A stretch of DNA of 64,000 nt, taken from NCBI RefSeq assembly GCF_019112545.1, contig NW_025064880.1, positions 2,703,295 to 2,767,294 of the forward strand, written 5' to 3'. The stretch comes from Guyanagaster necrorhizus (lineage: Eukaryota > Basidiomycota > Agaricomycetes > Agaricales > Physalacriaceae). The position numbers were made by a program, and so were the translations under genes. The stretch's first letter is position 1. Every line of letters begins with the position of its first letter. Positions 36,453 through 47,702 of the stretch are shown here, one piece after another. A model generated the notes under the pieces. It searched no databases. It worked only from the letters and a program-made list of their open reading frames with translations, and was not told the origin of the DNA.

Positions 36453-39400
36453 CTACGGAGGTATTGAGACAAGTCCGAGTAAGGTAATCATGTGTCTGAG
36501 CTTCTCTCTTCCTAATCCCTTTGTCAAGGCATCGGCTGGCATATTTTCGGTTCGTAAGTGGACCACATGGATGCGCCCCTTTTCAACTTCATCGCGCAGC
36601 CAATAGAATCGAAGGTCAAGGTGTTTAACCCGGCCATGATGTTCAGGGTTTCGAGCAACCGACAGAGCAGACTCGTTGTCAATATAGAGGACTGAGGCAT
36701 TGGTGAGTGAATAGCCAAACTCTGTGAACAAGTTGCGAAGCCAAAGGATTTCCTGACCAGCAGACACAGCTGAAACGTATTCTGCCTCTGTTGTTGAGAG
36801 CGTCACAAATGCCTGAAGACGACTCATCCAGCTAATGGCTCCAGTACCCATTTTGACAATGAAGCCACTTGTAGAACGCCCACTATCTTTGTCGCCCCCA
36901 TGGTCTGCATCACAATAAGTCTTAAAGTCAAAGACTGACGAATCTGACTCAGAGTCAGGAGAGTAGACAATACGATAGTCGACTGTGCCCTTCAGATAGC
37001 GTAATAGCCGTTTGAGAGCTTCCCAGTGGGCTGTGCCGGGGATTTTGCTGAATCGTGAGAGTACGCTCACAGGATAGGCGACATCGGGCCTGGTAGCAAT
37101 AGCGAGGTAGGCCACAGAGCCAAGCACATTCAGGTATGGGATTGTCCGCATTGTCTCATATTCCTCTGGTGTTTTGGGAGACTGATCTGCTGTAAGTTTT
37201 ATGTTTGGATCCAAAGGTGTCAGAACAGGATTGCAGTCGGCCATTCCTGCACGTTGCAGAATATCTAGGATGTATTGGCGCTGGGAGAGAGAGAGTGTTC
37301 GGTTGGCTCGGTCACGCTTGATCTCGACACCAAGGAGGTAAGACGTTGGACCCAAGTCTCGAAGCTTAAAGTGCTTCTTGAGATCATTGATGACCTTTGC
37401 AACACCATCTGGTGTCTTTGTGGCAATAGTCATGTCATCAACAAAGACTGGAATGATGATACACTCACTGTCCCTCTTGTAAACCCAGACACTATGCTCG
37501 CATTTTACCCGTTCAAAACCCATGGCATTGGTCAATGTTGCATGTAGCTTTTTGTGCCATTCTCTCCCAGCTTGCTTTAGTCCGTATAGAGACTTGAAGA
37601 GGCGCCAGACCCATTCCTTTCCTTTCTCCTCAAAACATTCTGGCTGCTCCATATACACCTCTTCTGTCAGCTCACCATTGAGAAATGCTGATGAGATGTC
37701 GACACTCCATAGCTCTAAATCCTCGAGGGCACCAAGTGCTAGGACAGCTCATAGAGCAGCCCATTTTGGCGTTGGAGAGAAGGTTTCGGTGTAATCAAAG
37801 CCAGGTCATTGTGAGTATCCTTTTGCAACAAGCCTTGCTTTATAGCACTCAATTGATCCATCAGCATTGCATTTTACTTTGAATACCTAGCGACTCCCAA
37901 CTGCCTTTCGATTTGGAGGGCATTTCACCAATTCAAAGACGCCATTCTCAATGAGTGCCTGTATCTCTTGCATAGCGGCTTCATACCAACTTGCAGCTTC
38001 CTCTGGAGGACGTTTCATAGCTTCATGGAAGGATTTAGGTTCACCATCATGTGTAGATGCCTTGTAAGCTGCTTCTGTCATGCTCTCAAATGCAACTTCC
38101 AGTCCTTCCTCCATTGTCAAATGCTCGATTGTCTGGCTGGAGAAAGCTATGCCTTCGAGAATAGTTTTATCTTCCATAAAGGCTGTATGTGCTTGATCCT
38201 CTGCATCTCTTGCATGATCATCATTGTTGACATTTCGGCGCATTCCACAACCATAACCAGGGCCAGGATCATATAAGCCATCATCGCGTATTCTGTATTC
38301 ATGTTTGCCTAGGTCTGTTGGAGATGGTGGTGATGGTGATAGAGTTAGGTCTGAGAGAGATCCATCAAATGGTGAGCCAGAGGGGGTTATAACATTATGA
38401 GGAAGGGGTGATACTGGAGGTGATGGGCTTGGAGGAGGTAAGAGATTTGGTGCTGGAGGATTTTCTGGGGGTGAAAGATCATCATTGTTAAAGTCTCCCT
38501 CTTGATCAGGCAGCATAGGAGAATCTGACAGATTTGGGAGTGAAGAAAATAGATTGCCGAAGGGATTGATAAGAGTTTTTGTATTTCCTGGGAACACCCG
38601 CTCATCAAAAACGACATGGCTTGATATGATGAACTTCTTGGTTACAGGATTCCAGCACTTCCATGCTTTTGTGCCTGATAGATATCTGATGAATATGCAT
38701 TTAGTAGTGCGTGGCTGAAGACCTTGTCGCTTGTTCTTTTTAACATGAACATAAGCTAAGCAGCCAAAGACATGCAAGTTAGAGACATCAGGTTTCTTCT
38801 TATGCCAGCTAGTATATGGTGTTGTTTTGGGAAGTGGTGCCATAGGGCAACAGTTGTGCACATATACAAATGCAAGCACTGCTAGTCCTCAGAAGGAGGG
38901 AGAAAGATGAGCTTCATAGAGCATAGTAATAGCCCCTTCAGCAATATCACGATTTGCACGTTCTGCAATTCCATTTTGATGAGGCTCATCAGGCTCAGTA
39001 TGGCGCCTTGATATCCCTTCTTCTATGCATAACTGATCAAATTCACGACCCATATACTCTCCTCCACCATCGTCTTGCTCCTCTAAGATCTTCAGACTGT
39101 GAAAGTTTTCAGCATAGGCTTTGTAGCATTTGAATTCAGCCAGAGCATCACTCTTGTGCTTTAGCAAGGCGACAGCCCAAAAACGCAGAGCACCACATAT
39201 AAAAGTGATCCAGTAGTGATAACCTTCTGGCGTAGCAACTGATATTGGTCCTTTAAGATCAGAGAATACAATTGTGAGAGGGCGTGTTGGAAGAGGTGAG
39301 GGCCCTTGAGGGATATTATGTCGCCTGTGCTTGCCCATAAGACAGGGTTCACAAATTGGATCAGGATTAGATTGCGTATTGTTCATCTTCATATTCAAGA

Positions 39401-40805
39401 CAAGTTGATTCTCGTACATGTCCCGGACAATGTTTATACTTCTGTGACAGGTTTGTCGATGCCATAGAGTCAGATCAAATGGACAGGTGCTTGCAGTATT
39501 GGAGGTTACCGGCCTTGTAGTGCAAGTGGTGCCATTAAGATATCCGATGTTATTATCATTAACAGTGGCTGAGAAATGAAGCGCTTTGTCTTGAAAGAAC
39601 TAAACAGATGACCCAGCTATGTTGATCTCATATCCTTTATGACGTGTAAGATGGAAGGGTGAAAGCAAGTTATTGTGAAGATCAGGTACATGCAGTACAT
39701 CCTGGAACTCAACAGCCTCACAGACCTCTCCATTCTTCTCTTTAGGCTCAAACACGACTGTCCCCATGCCTGCTGAATAGATGATTGAATTGTCTGCTAA
39801 CCGAATTGGAACCACATGTGGTGTCCAGACATGAAACCAGTCTCGACGATGGCTCATGTGAGATGAAGTGCCTGTGTCCATATTCCAGTTAGATGATGCT
39901 GGGGACAAGAGATTGATACTCGCTTGGCTGGCAGTCTCTTCTACAATGTTTGACTTCTCTGTCTTTGCCTCTCCCACCTTCTTGCCTGATTTTGCATTCC
40001 GACATTCCTGGACACACTGTATAGCTTGCTCCTTGGCTTTCTTTTTGCTGAAACACTCCTTCTTGGTATGTCCAGAGTTGGTGCACCAGCTGCAGGTGGT
40101 ATCAGATGATGCCACATGAGTGGCTTGGACTCTGACAGCGCTTGCTTTGAATGATGTTGCTGAAGTGGTGTCACGAGAGCGGCGCTGCATCTCTTCAGTG
40201 TGGAAGGCAGCAACAAGTTTGTCGAGACTGAGAGAATGGAGAAGAAGGACTGATGACATGAAATTGTCGTAATCGGATGGGAGGGCATGGATGAGAGTCA
40301 TGGATTGAAGCTCTTCATCGAGTTGATCAATGGTGAACCTTTCAGGGCGGAGAGCTTTGATGTCTTGTATAGCTTGTGAGACACGTCCAACGAGAGTAGA
40401 GAGAGACTCTCCATCATCCTTCCGAATGCTGAATAAGGCATCGTAGGCATTGAAACGGGTGCCCGGTTTTTGCTGTTGGTGAATGTCTTTCAGTTTCGAC
40501 CACATGGCTGTGGGCTTACCCATGAGGAGACTGATGTGAGCACGCTGTGATTCGTCAATGCAAAGCCAGAGGTATCCTGCTGCAGATGAACGAGCTTGAA
40601 GGTAAGCTTTCGTCTCCCTTTTTTCGAGCTTTGTGGGTTCGCTGGGGTCGACTTGCTCTGGTGGCTCCTCGGTGCCATCGAAGTGGCCAAATAGCCCCTT
40701 GATGCACATATAGGCCTCGAACGAAGGTGCAAAGTGGCTCCAGTTGCCAGCATGGAGGTTGGGAAAACCACGTTTGGTGGTGTCAACGACGTCTGAGTCA
40801 TTCAT
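36453..40805 (-). pseudogene. Copia gag-pol polyprotein with five in-frame stops
   Basis: The frame runs about 1450 codons from MNDSDVVDT (40805) with no frameshift. In order: gag (UBN2-like), a zinc knuckle CSWCTNSGHTKKEC, protease with WNMDTG, the pre-integrase LWHRQT region, integrase core (FSDLKGP, DGGGEY, HQNGIAER, i.e. D, D, E kept), a Pro/Ser-rich linker, reverse transcriptase with VFVDDM, and RNase H (DADHGGD, TEAEYV, IDNESAL) ending near ALTKGLGREKLR. Stops lie at 39600-39602, 38889-38891, 37887-37889, 37806-37808 and 37749-37751. The second and third replace expected Trp codons, the last two expected Arg codons in conserved RT blocks (inference from family consensus). The copy cannot make a full polyprotein. 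Confidence 0.93.
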
Positions 40806-40975
40806 CGTGGTGTGAGAGAAAAAGAGACCGTTGGGGTTAGAGAGTGTGTGGATGTGACTTCCGAATGGATAGTGATATCCTCTAGGAAAGTGAGCGAGAC
40901 TTCGACGTCTAGTGAATAGTTCGCGAGAGGGAACGAAAAGTTTGCTTGGCTTAGTAAGGCGCGGGGCCCATAACC

Positions 40976-41122
40976 TGTTGAGAGCAGGTTGCGTAGCGCA
41001 GCGGGGAATGCCGGGTCTGGAGTCGAAAGTCAAAAGCTAGTAGACGTTGACTTTCGATCTCCAGTATTGGTAGCTACGATTATGTAAGGTAAGAGCGACA
41101 TGGAGGGTGTGCTACTTCAACA
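40976..41122 (-). repeat. Copia 5' LTR (147 bp)
   Basis: Partner of 36285-36431. The TGTTGA/TCAACA inverted ends and the adjoining primer-binding site at 40964-40975 define its borders. Confidence 0.93.
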
Positions 41123-41127
41123 ATCCT

Positions 41128-42256
41128 GCCGTCACGCAGCCAGTAGAGAGAAACAGCCGAGGTCAGTGCATACATAGAGATAATACATAAAGAGTCAAGG
41201 GACAGCATGTGTAATGTGCCGAAGTAAACAAAGTAGTCAAAAGCAGCAGCGAGGAAATGGAGGGCGAGATGGACGATGCGCGGGTGGATGGAGGACCCAA
41301 ACCTGGTCGTGGAGCTGCGGTCTTAGAAACGTGTCAAAGAGGGGAAAACTCACATAACAGACGTGGAATTGGATGGGCGATAACAGAGGTCTGTACTACC
41401 GCGCGAGTAGATCAATTGAGGAAGAGGAAGATTAGAGATTGTGCATATTTTCCTGTGGAAGAAAACGCGGTGCATGCGATCAATTCCCTCTCTTCTTCCA
41501 ATGCTTCATACATATTCTCAAATTATTTTGCACCTAGGAACCAGAAAAGACAACGGTCCTGCCAATCTGAGTCTAAGACTCAGCTCTTCCAAGTTCCATA
41601 ACGCTAAACGGTCTTTCATATGCCGTACTCAGGATCCGTGACATATATAGCAAGACAACTAAAAGATTATTGCATAGGCTGCACGAGTCGTATTTGCACT
41701 AGTACACAAGACAGCCTAAACCACATCAAAACACTCGGCACAGCCAATCAGACTTGGAGCAACTTGCGTCGTCTGTGGGTCGAAGCTCAGCTCCCGTAGG
41801 CCCGTCGTCTTGCGTGGCAGTGACAGAGATGACTAGTAGCAAGTACTACAAGTCAGGATGATCCTCACTACTTGAAACGAGAGCGAGGGTTAGTAGCACA
41901 AGCGGCTTCAAAATCCGACGCCGAAGACACTAAGCATTGAACGCATTTAAGTAGCACCTATAATCTAGGCACTCGACAGGTACTCCGTACCTGTGCGAAT
42001 AAGAGGCTCTTCGGTGTCCACTTTCCTGCGTATGAATGGTGGACCAAAGAAAACATGTGCTTACAGCAAAGATTCCCTCTAATAGCCGACCAGCACCTGC
42101 AAATTGCGCTCCAGAAGGGGGGCCTGGGATCAGTTGGAAGCATACATAGATAAGGTTCCACGCACGCCTCTTGATGGGCAGGGAAGTTGACCTGAAGTTA
42201 GTCCAATCCTTCGTGGGGCCCAGACCCAAAAGGTACTAGGGAAGCAAAGCTTCAGA
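41128..42256. repeat. Body of the dispersed repeat, displaced by the copia insertion
   Basis: The words CAGTAGAGAGAAACAGCCGAGG (near 41140) and the block at 41440-41600 (TTTTCC..TGGAAGAAAAC, CAATCTGAGTCTAA.A.TCAGCTCTTC) recur near 44755, 45270 and 52790-52870. The segment 41700-41930 recurs at 32940-33250. No gene is supported. Confidence 0.55.
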
Positions 42257-42311
42257 TTCCTCTAGGGGACTTGAACCCCATGATGTGCTCTACCAACTGA
42301 GCTGAGAGGAA
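42257..42311 (-). repeat. Shortened tRNA-like sequence without anticodon arm (55 nt)
   Basis: On the minus strand TTCCTCT and AGAGGAA form a perfect seven-pair acceptor stem. The D-arm/A box AGCTCAGTTGGTAGAGC and a T-arm GGGG-TTCAAGT-CCCC are intact, but only about 7 nt lie between them, so there is no anticodon stem-loop. A related copy is at 53073-53128. Confidence 0.65.
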
Positions 42312-42504
42312 TTGCTTAAATACAAGGGCCCGGTTCATAAAAATACCTAATTCCCCCCACATACCAGCATCCGTGGTTTTACAGATGCTGAGACATTTTG
42401 CAGGATAGGTAGAACCCGGTTACTAAGTAGCTGAGGGTCCCGCTCATCTTGAAAGAATGTTTTCCTGTTATACCAAAAAAAAATACTCAACTCCATTGCG
42501 CGCT

Positions 42505-42585
42505 AATGGCATGAGCTCGAATCGAACAAGCTCTTGCTCGGTCCCGATATGCCATCACGGCTTCATTAACTATACTCGGTGCCAT
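42505..42585 (-). repeat. tRNA-like SINE copy
   Basis: The family core AGCTCGAATCGAACAAGCTC is followed by CGGTCCCGATATGCCATCAC. On the plus strand it is preceded by an A-run at about 42475, in family position. Confidence 0.6.
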
Positions 42586-42694
42586 CAGTAAATGACAGAC
42601 AGAAAGCCAAGAATCATTCATACTGGTTAGTTGCACCCCTTCAAGCAAGAGACACGTATTTTACCAGGGCTAAATACGCATAATTCATTCATGG

Positions 42695-42790
42695 GACAAA
42701 AAAAAAAAAGAGCCTCACTGACCTTGTTATCTCTTTCTTCGGATATGTCTTCAATAATAGTAGCGCGCTCTACCAACAGAGTAAGAGGGA
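42695..42790 (-). repeat. tRNA-Thr-like relic
   Basis: The minus strand reads TCCCTCTTACTCTGTTGGTAG and later ACAAGGTCAGTGAGG, matching the first half and a later part of the real tRNA-Thr at 55814-55904. The T-arm is lost. Confidence 0.4.
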
Positions 42791-42819
42791 CTAAAAAGTA
42801 CGTAATCTCCACCATGAAT

Positions 42820-42895
42820 CACATCAGCTTGAATCGAACAAGCTCAACCCTGGCGCAGTCCCGATACCCTATCATGCTAATAAGAGAGTAGGCGT
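42820..42895 (-). repeat. tRNA-like SINE copy
   Basis: The core reads CAGCTTGAATCGAACAAGCT with a diverged distal half. Confidence 0.5.
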
Positions 42896-43208
42896 CAGAC
42901 GTTTCTGTGGTACAGATAATGTAGGGAAGCACCCAAAGTTCAGCATCGCAAAATCGGAATAGAACCTGGAGCGAGAAATAGATCTTGATGATTTCAGATA
43001 TCTCACAATTAAGGTTGTAAATATAGGAAGCTAGGCGATGAAAAAATACGGAGAAACAAACGCGTGATGTGTGTGCGGGCTGGCAATCGATCAGCCGACT
43101 TGAACGAAATGGATCAATACAAGGCTGTGAGAGAGAAAAAAAGTAGGACTTTGGGGATATCAACACCGATGATAAGGTTAAAACACAAATTTGTGACGAC
43201 CACTTAGA

Positions 43209-43272
43209 GATCCCTAGCCGGATTGATCGATCAAGACCAGCTTGCGCTCTACGGACTGAGCCAAGAGGGATC
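43209..43272 (-). repeat. Shortened tRNA-like sequence (64 nt)
   Basis: GATCCCT pairs with AGGGATC, and the D-arm GGCTCAGTCCGTAGAGC is intact. The middle is too short for a normal anticodon arm and the T-loop is altered. Confidence 0.5.
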
Positions 43273-43299
43273 TGGATGTTGTAACCGTTCTTTTTATTG

Positions 43300-43395
43300 C
43301 ATAAGCTCGAATCGAACAAGCTCTTTGCGTGCGGTCCCGACGGCGCCATCACACTGTGAGATAAAACCAGAGTACGGAGAGATCCTATCATATCG
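43300..43395 (-). repeat. tRNA-like SINE copy
   Basis: A close-to-consensus copy. On the minus strand it starts GGATCTCTCCGTACTCTGG and ends with a T-arm AGCTTG-TTCGATT-CGAGCT (six-base-pair stem, seven-base loop). Confidence 0.65.
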
Positions 43396-43549
43396 CGTAA
43401 ACCAACGAGCTCGAAAGCCGGAACGAACCATGTTATAATTGGCTTGGGACGAAGTGACTTGCAGGGAAAAAAAACATTGGCAACAAAATGCCAAGGCTCA
43501 TGGTTCTGTGTGTTCCTCGAAAAAGCAAAAGGTTTTCCAGCAGAAGTGA

Positions 43550-43710
43550 AAAACAAAGGAAAAAAAAAAAAAAAAGTACATCTCAACAAATTCGCTAGTA
43601 CTGGCACAAGCTCGAATCGAACAAGCTCTTGGCACGCGGTCCCGCCCGATACGCCATCATGCTGTGTGCTGTGTGAGATTAAACCAGAGTGTGGGAGAGA
43701 TCCAAACATA
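43550..43710 (-). repeat. tRNA-like SINE copy with long T tract
   Basis: The consensus core at 43606-43710 is followed on the minus strand, about 35 nt past the T-arm, by a 15-nt T tract (plus-strand A run at about 43560), as expected for a pol III terminator or SINE linker. Confidence 0.65.
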
Positions 43711-44519
43711 TCACATAAACCAATATCCAGCTTGAAAGCCGGACCAAACCACGTTATAATTAGCTTGGGACTCGTGCTTCGCCAAGGCTCATAGTCCCTC
43801 GAAAACGACTTTCTCGACACGAGCAAGATCGTCAGAGGAACGCCAGCATGAGAAAGAGTCGGACGCCGGGCTCGGAGTAAGCTTGGCTTTTACTGACCAG
43901 TGCTCACTCGCACGATTTCTTCGTGGAAGGGAGATCTGCGGTGGTACCGTGCGGGCCTGGCCGACTCCACATCAATGGAAGCATATGCCTATATACGAAA
44001 AACGGATACACGCACTGTGCACAGACCAGTCGACGTGCGCATAGTTATTGGCACGAGGCACGACGACAGGAAGAGACTGGTGTGGCACATGAGCTAGAAC
44101 AAAGGCCTGTCTGGACCGAAAAGAATATCATGGCCAGTATACAGCGCGCGTGTTGTTCGAAAGGAAAACATCGATGCCCCAGTTGGTGTTCTCGAAAAAA
44201 AAAGAGTCGAGTCCCATGACTCGTCGGAAGATTTGTTCGGGAGAAGTAAAAAAGACAGGACAGGCTTCAGGATTGGGTCCATGCCTTGAAATGAAATGCC
44301 CTCAGCTTCGGGATATTAAAACTCGATAATCCCTGTCCATCCGAAGATTGTGATAGAAATTCCAGCCTCGAGTCGTACCCAAGACAGCCATCAAGGTTCT
44401 CCCCCACTGTGGGTGGTAAAAGACCCCTTTGCCGACCAACCACGCGTCTTCAACACGGATCCCCTCTAGCCGACTAACCACCCTCAAGTTGCACTCCGCG
44501 AAGCGGGATATGGGGATCC

Positions 44520-44720
44520 AAGCCAGGGATTGCCAGCGAGAGTTGTCGCACTGCCAGAACGCAAGCGAAAGGTCCCAGCAGAAGTGAAAAAAAAAAAAAA
44601 TAGACCTAAACAACGTCACAAATGGCGAAAGCTCGAATCGAAGAAGCTCTTGGCGTGCGGTCCCGATGCGCCATCACACTGTGACACAAACCAGAGTGCA
44701 GAGAGATCCTAACAAAAGCC
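44520..44720 (-). repeat. tRNA-like SINE copy with body
   Basis: The core is at 44628-44720, with an A run (plus) at 44586-44599 and the shared body words GGTCCCAGCAGAAGTG and AGCCAGGGATTGCCAGCGAG on the far side. Confidence 0.65.
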
Positions 44721-45439
44721 CGTCATCTAATAGTACACTGAGCACCGTTACACATCCAGGAGAGAGAAACAGCCGAGGAGGGTGTTAATTGGAAGTACGG
44801 GATACCGGTACACAAAGGCAATAGGCAAAGAGTCCTGTTCCGAGGGAATGGCACGCGTGAATTGTTCGTAATGTGCCCAAGCAAAGAAAGGAAACACAAA
44901 GTCTGAGCGAAAAAGAATCTTAGGGAGCGAACTACCCAACGGCGAGGATGCCCGCACCTCCAATCTGCATGTGCAGGACGGAGGAAGAGGCAGAGGAGGG
45001 CGAGATAGACGATGCATGGGTGAGGGAACCCGAAGGCACATGTTAAAGAGGGGTGAACGGGAGGAAGGAGTACCCCAGAAGCTGACAAACTCCCTGCTCA
45101 CACCAAGACGCGACATGGTGGCCCAAAGTGGAAAACACGTCCAGTCTGCGCCTAGATGTCACTGATATCCACGAGCTCGCTGCGAAAGTTATCGCATAAC
45201 ACTGCATAGAATATAGAGCGAGCATCGAGTAGTCCCAATGGAGAGCGTGAAGTGGGAAGAGAGGCGCGTATTTCCCATGGAAGTAAACACGGTGCACGTG
45301 ATCGATTCCTCGCTTCGTATATCCTTGTCGTTTTAAGAAAAGAAAATGTTGCCTCCAATCCGAAAGAACATGGGCCCAACGCTAGGCTCTTCCATGGCTC
45401 GAAACAGATCATTTACCATCAGAGTTTCCCTCTAGCCAG

Positions 45440-45670
45440 CTCTGAACGACTCAGCCAACATCTTCAAATTGCAGGGACACGGGATCAAAAAGCTCAGTGC
45501 ACTCCTAGAATGCCAATGCCAGCAGAAGCTCAGCGAAGCGAAGAAAAAAAAAAACACGTACATCTCAACAACATTGCTAATAGCATAAGCCCGAATCGAA
45601 CAAGCCCTTCGCGCGCGGTTCCGACGCGCCATCACGCCGTGAGATAATCCCAGAGTGCGGACCAACCATA
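45440..45670 (-). repeat. tRNA-like SINE copy (tandem, unit 2)
   Basis: The core at 45588-45670, the A run at 45541-45553 and the body with GACTCAGCCAACATCTTCAA and GCAGGGACACGGGATC. It abuts the next copy directly. Confidence 0.65.
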
Positions 45671-45689
45671 TGCATATGCTTTCAGCAGA

Positions 45690-45940
45690 GAGAGATGTCC
45701 CCCCTAACCGGGCCTGGGGCTTGAACGACTCGGCCAACACCTCCAAATTGCAGGGACATGGGATCAAAAACCCAGGGATTGCTGGTGAGAGCAGAAAAGG
45801 TTTCTAGAAAAAGTGAAAAACAAAAACAAAAAAAAAAAGGATGTTCGAACATCGAGGAATGGCACAAGCTCGAATCGAACAAGCTCTTTGCGCGCAGTCG
45901 CACATGGCCATATGAGAGTGTGGGAGAGATCCCCAACATA
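45690..45940 (-). repeat. tRNA-like SINE copy (tandem, unit 1)
   Basis: The core at 45865-45940, an A-rich tract at 45815-45838, the body with GACTCGGCCAACACCTCCAA and GCAGGGACATGGGATC. With the previous unit it forms a head-to-tail pair of about 250-280 bp units. Confidence 0.65.
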
Positions 45941-46175
45941 TCGTGGTAAACCCTATTTTCTTCGCGAAAGGGAGATCTGCGGTGGAAACTCTAATGTCAT
46001 CAATCCATGACTCGCGTTCGAGAGATTTGTAGACAGGCTTCAGGATTGGTCGATTGCCTGAAAATGAAATGCCGTCAGCTTCGGGATATCAAACGAGATC
46101 ACAAATACGGACCGAAATTACCGCGCCGACTCTATAAAGTGACAAACACCATCTCATCTCCTTCTTGGGATCACC

Positions 46176-47355
46176 ATGACAAGACCCATTCGCCTCGGAT
46201 GCATCGGCCTATCCACCAAAGGATGGGCATCCACGCATCTCGTACCTCCCCTCCTCACCTCACCCCTCTCATCGCAATACACACTCCTCGCCGTATGCAC
46301 CACGAACCCCACATCTGCCGAAGCAAGCGCAGCGACCTACTCTACCACTGACACCAGCCCCGTGAAAGCATATCACACTTCCGAATCCATCGCGTCAGAT
46401 CCCGATCTCGACATGATCGCCGTATCAATAAAGACACCCCACCACGTGGAGGCCGCCACAAAGGTCATCTCCGCCGGGAAGGACCTCTTCATCGAGTGGC
46501 CCGCTGGGCGGGGGCTAAAAGAGACAAAGCTCCTCGCCTCGCTGGCGAAGGCCCAGGGGATCCGGACGATCGTGGGGCTCCAAGCTCGGCAGAGCGTGCT
46601 ATTCCGCAAGGTGAAGCGATTAATCGAGGCAGGCGAAATTGGCGGTGTCTTGTCCACGAGCATGGTGCGTAAAAAGAATCTCGTGTATGCATAGCTCATC
46701 CCTTTCTCATCTCTATTGGTAGACGTCACGAATATACGGTCCGCATGGGCCATGGGGCCCAACAGTGCATAAAGGCGGCGAGTACCTGTTGAAAAGGGAT
46801 AATGGCGCAACACTCCTCGATATCCCCGGAGGCCATTTCTTCGAGGCCTTCACGTATATTCTTGGGCCGGTGGATACCGTCTCCGCGACCGCAGTCATCC
46901 AGCACGCCTCGTCCCAAGTAGTCAATCCCGACGGCACGCCCACCGGTGATGTCATCCCCGCCGATGCTCCATCGCAGGTAGCCGTGTGCGGCACGCTAAA
47001 GAGTGGTGCAGTGATGAGCCTGCATTGGCGTGCAGGTCTGGATACGCCTGCCAGTGTTCGAGCGGCCACCCCACTCGTATGGGTTATCGACGGGACGAAG
47101 GGGAGTATCAGGATCGAGAGCGACGATCCCGCGGCGGCTCTGGTAGAGATGCATGAGCCAACGCAGCTGTGGGTCAATGATGAGGAAGTGAAGGTCGAGG
47201 ATGATGGCAAGACAAATGAGGGCAGGGCTTGGGAGGAATACTTGAAGGGCGAAGGCACTGGAGACTATCCCGACCTGGAGCATGCCGTTCAGATTAAGAG
47301 CATCATTGACGCTATTTGGAGGAGCGCTGATGGAGGCATAAGGGTCAGCCTGTAA
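46176..47355 (+). CDS. Gfo/Idh/MocA-family NAD(P)-dependent oxidoreductase (Gal80-like)
   Basis: Exon 46176-46664 and exon 46723-47355 join through a 58-bp GT-AG intron, giving 373 residues. The N-terminal Rossmann fold begins RPIRLGCIGLSTKGWA, with the family blocks AVSIKTPHHVEAATKVISAG and the Lys/Glu-type motif GKDLFIEWPAGRGL (the usual catalytic-like EKP is here EWP). GLQARQSVLFRKVKRLIEAG precedes the C-terminal alpha/beta domain (IPGGHFFEAFTYILGPV). The GLQAR/GLQGR signature is shared with fungal Gal80 and related oxidoreductases. It probably works in the cytosol or nucleus on a sugar or as a sugar sensor; the reaction is not determinable. Its GC and CpG content is normal, unlike the flanks, and it looks intact. 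Confidence 0.85.
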
Positions 47356-47702
47356 GACATTGGAAGAGCATACGCCGCACTAGGATGTCGAATTCCGTAA
47401 CCTTTTTTTGTTCCATTTATGCTAAAGATAAATATTGCTTAGTGGGCAGCTTGGGCATAGACGTCATTGATATCCACGAGCTGGCCTGGATCGTGTACTC
47501 CATCCCTGCATTGTGGGAAACGAACAAAGCAGAAAAACAGAGCGAGTCGGCGATGGAGAACACGGATGGGTCATCGTCACACCGACATGCTTTTGCTGGG
47601 CACTACAAAGCCAAGGACCAGGTTAGCGATAGCGCGAGGTCGAAAAACTGAGCACGCACCTCTCACCTGGCAATCCCACACGCTTACAGCATGGAATAAG
47701 CC

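Larger units (their letters stand above)
36285..41122 (-). mobile_element. Ty1/copia LTR retrotransposon, decayed by stop codons
   Basis: The element is flanked by the 5-bp duplication ATCCT (36280-36284 and 41123-41127). It has 147-bp LTRs starting TGTTGAGAGC and ending CTTCAACA on the plus strand, and encodes one gag-pol frame on the minus strand. The next bases inside the 5' LTR (40975 downward) read GGTTATGGGCCC on the minus strand, complementary to the anticodon stem-loop of initiator tRNA-Met, so the primer is probably an internal (half) tRNA-iMet as in copia and Ty5. A polypurine tract GAGGGGGAG abuts the 3' LTR (36432-36440). It sits inside an older tRNA-like repeat. Confidence 0.95.
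43711..46175. repeat. Repeat mosaic between the copia element and the oxidoreductase gene
   Basis: Apart from the tRNA-like copies listed separately, this interval contains repeated fragments seen also at 41.1-42.2 and 52.7-53.1 kb and no supported gene. The last 150 bp before 46176 are the probable promoter of the oxidoreductase. Confidence 0.5.

Noticed and set aside
37749..39602. Stop codons in the copia frame as recoding or programmed read-through.
   Set aside because: There are five stops, two of them UGA at conserved Arg positions in RT, and no consistent recoding context; nonsense decay is simpler.
42500..45940. CRISPR-like array because of regularly recurring AATCGAACAAGCTC.
   Set aside because: Spacing is irregular, the repeated part is long and tRNA-like, and the host is a eukaryote.
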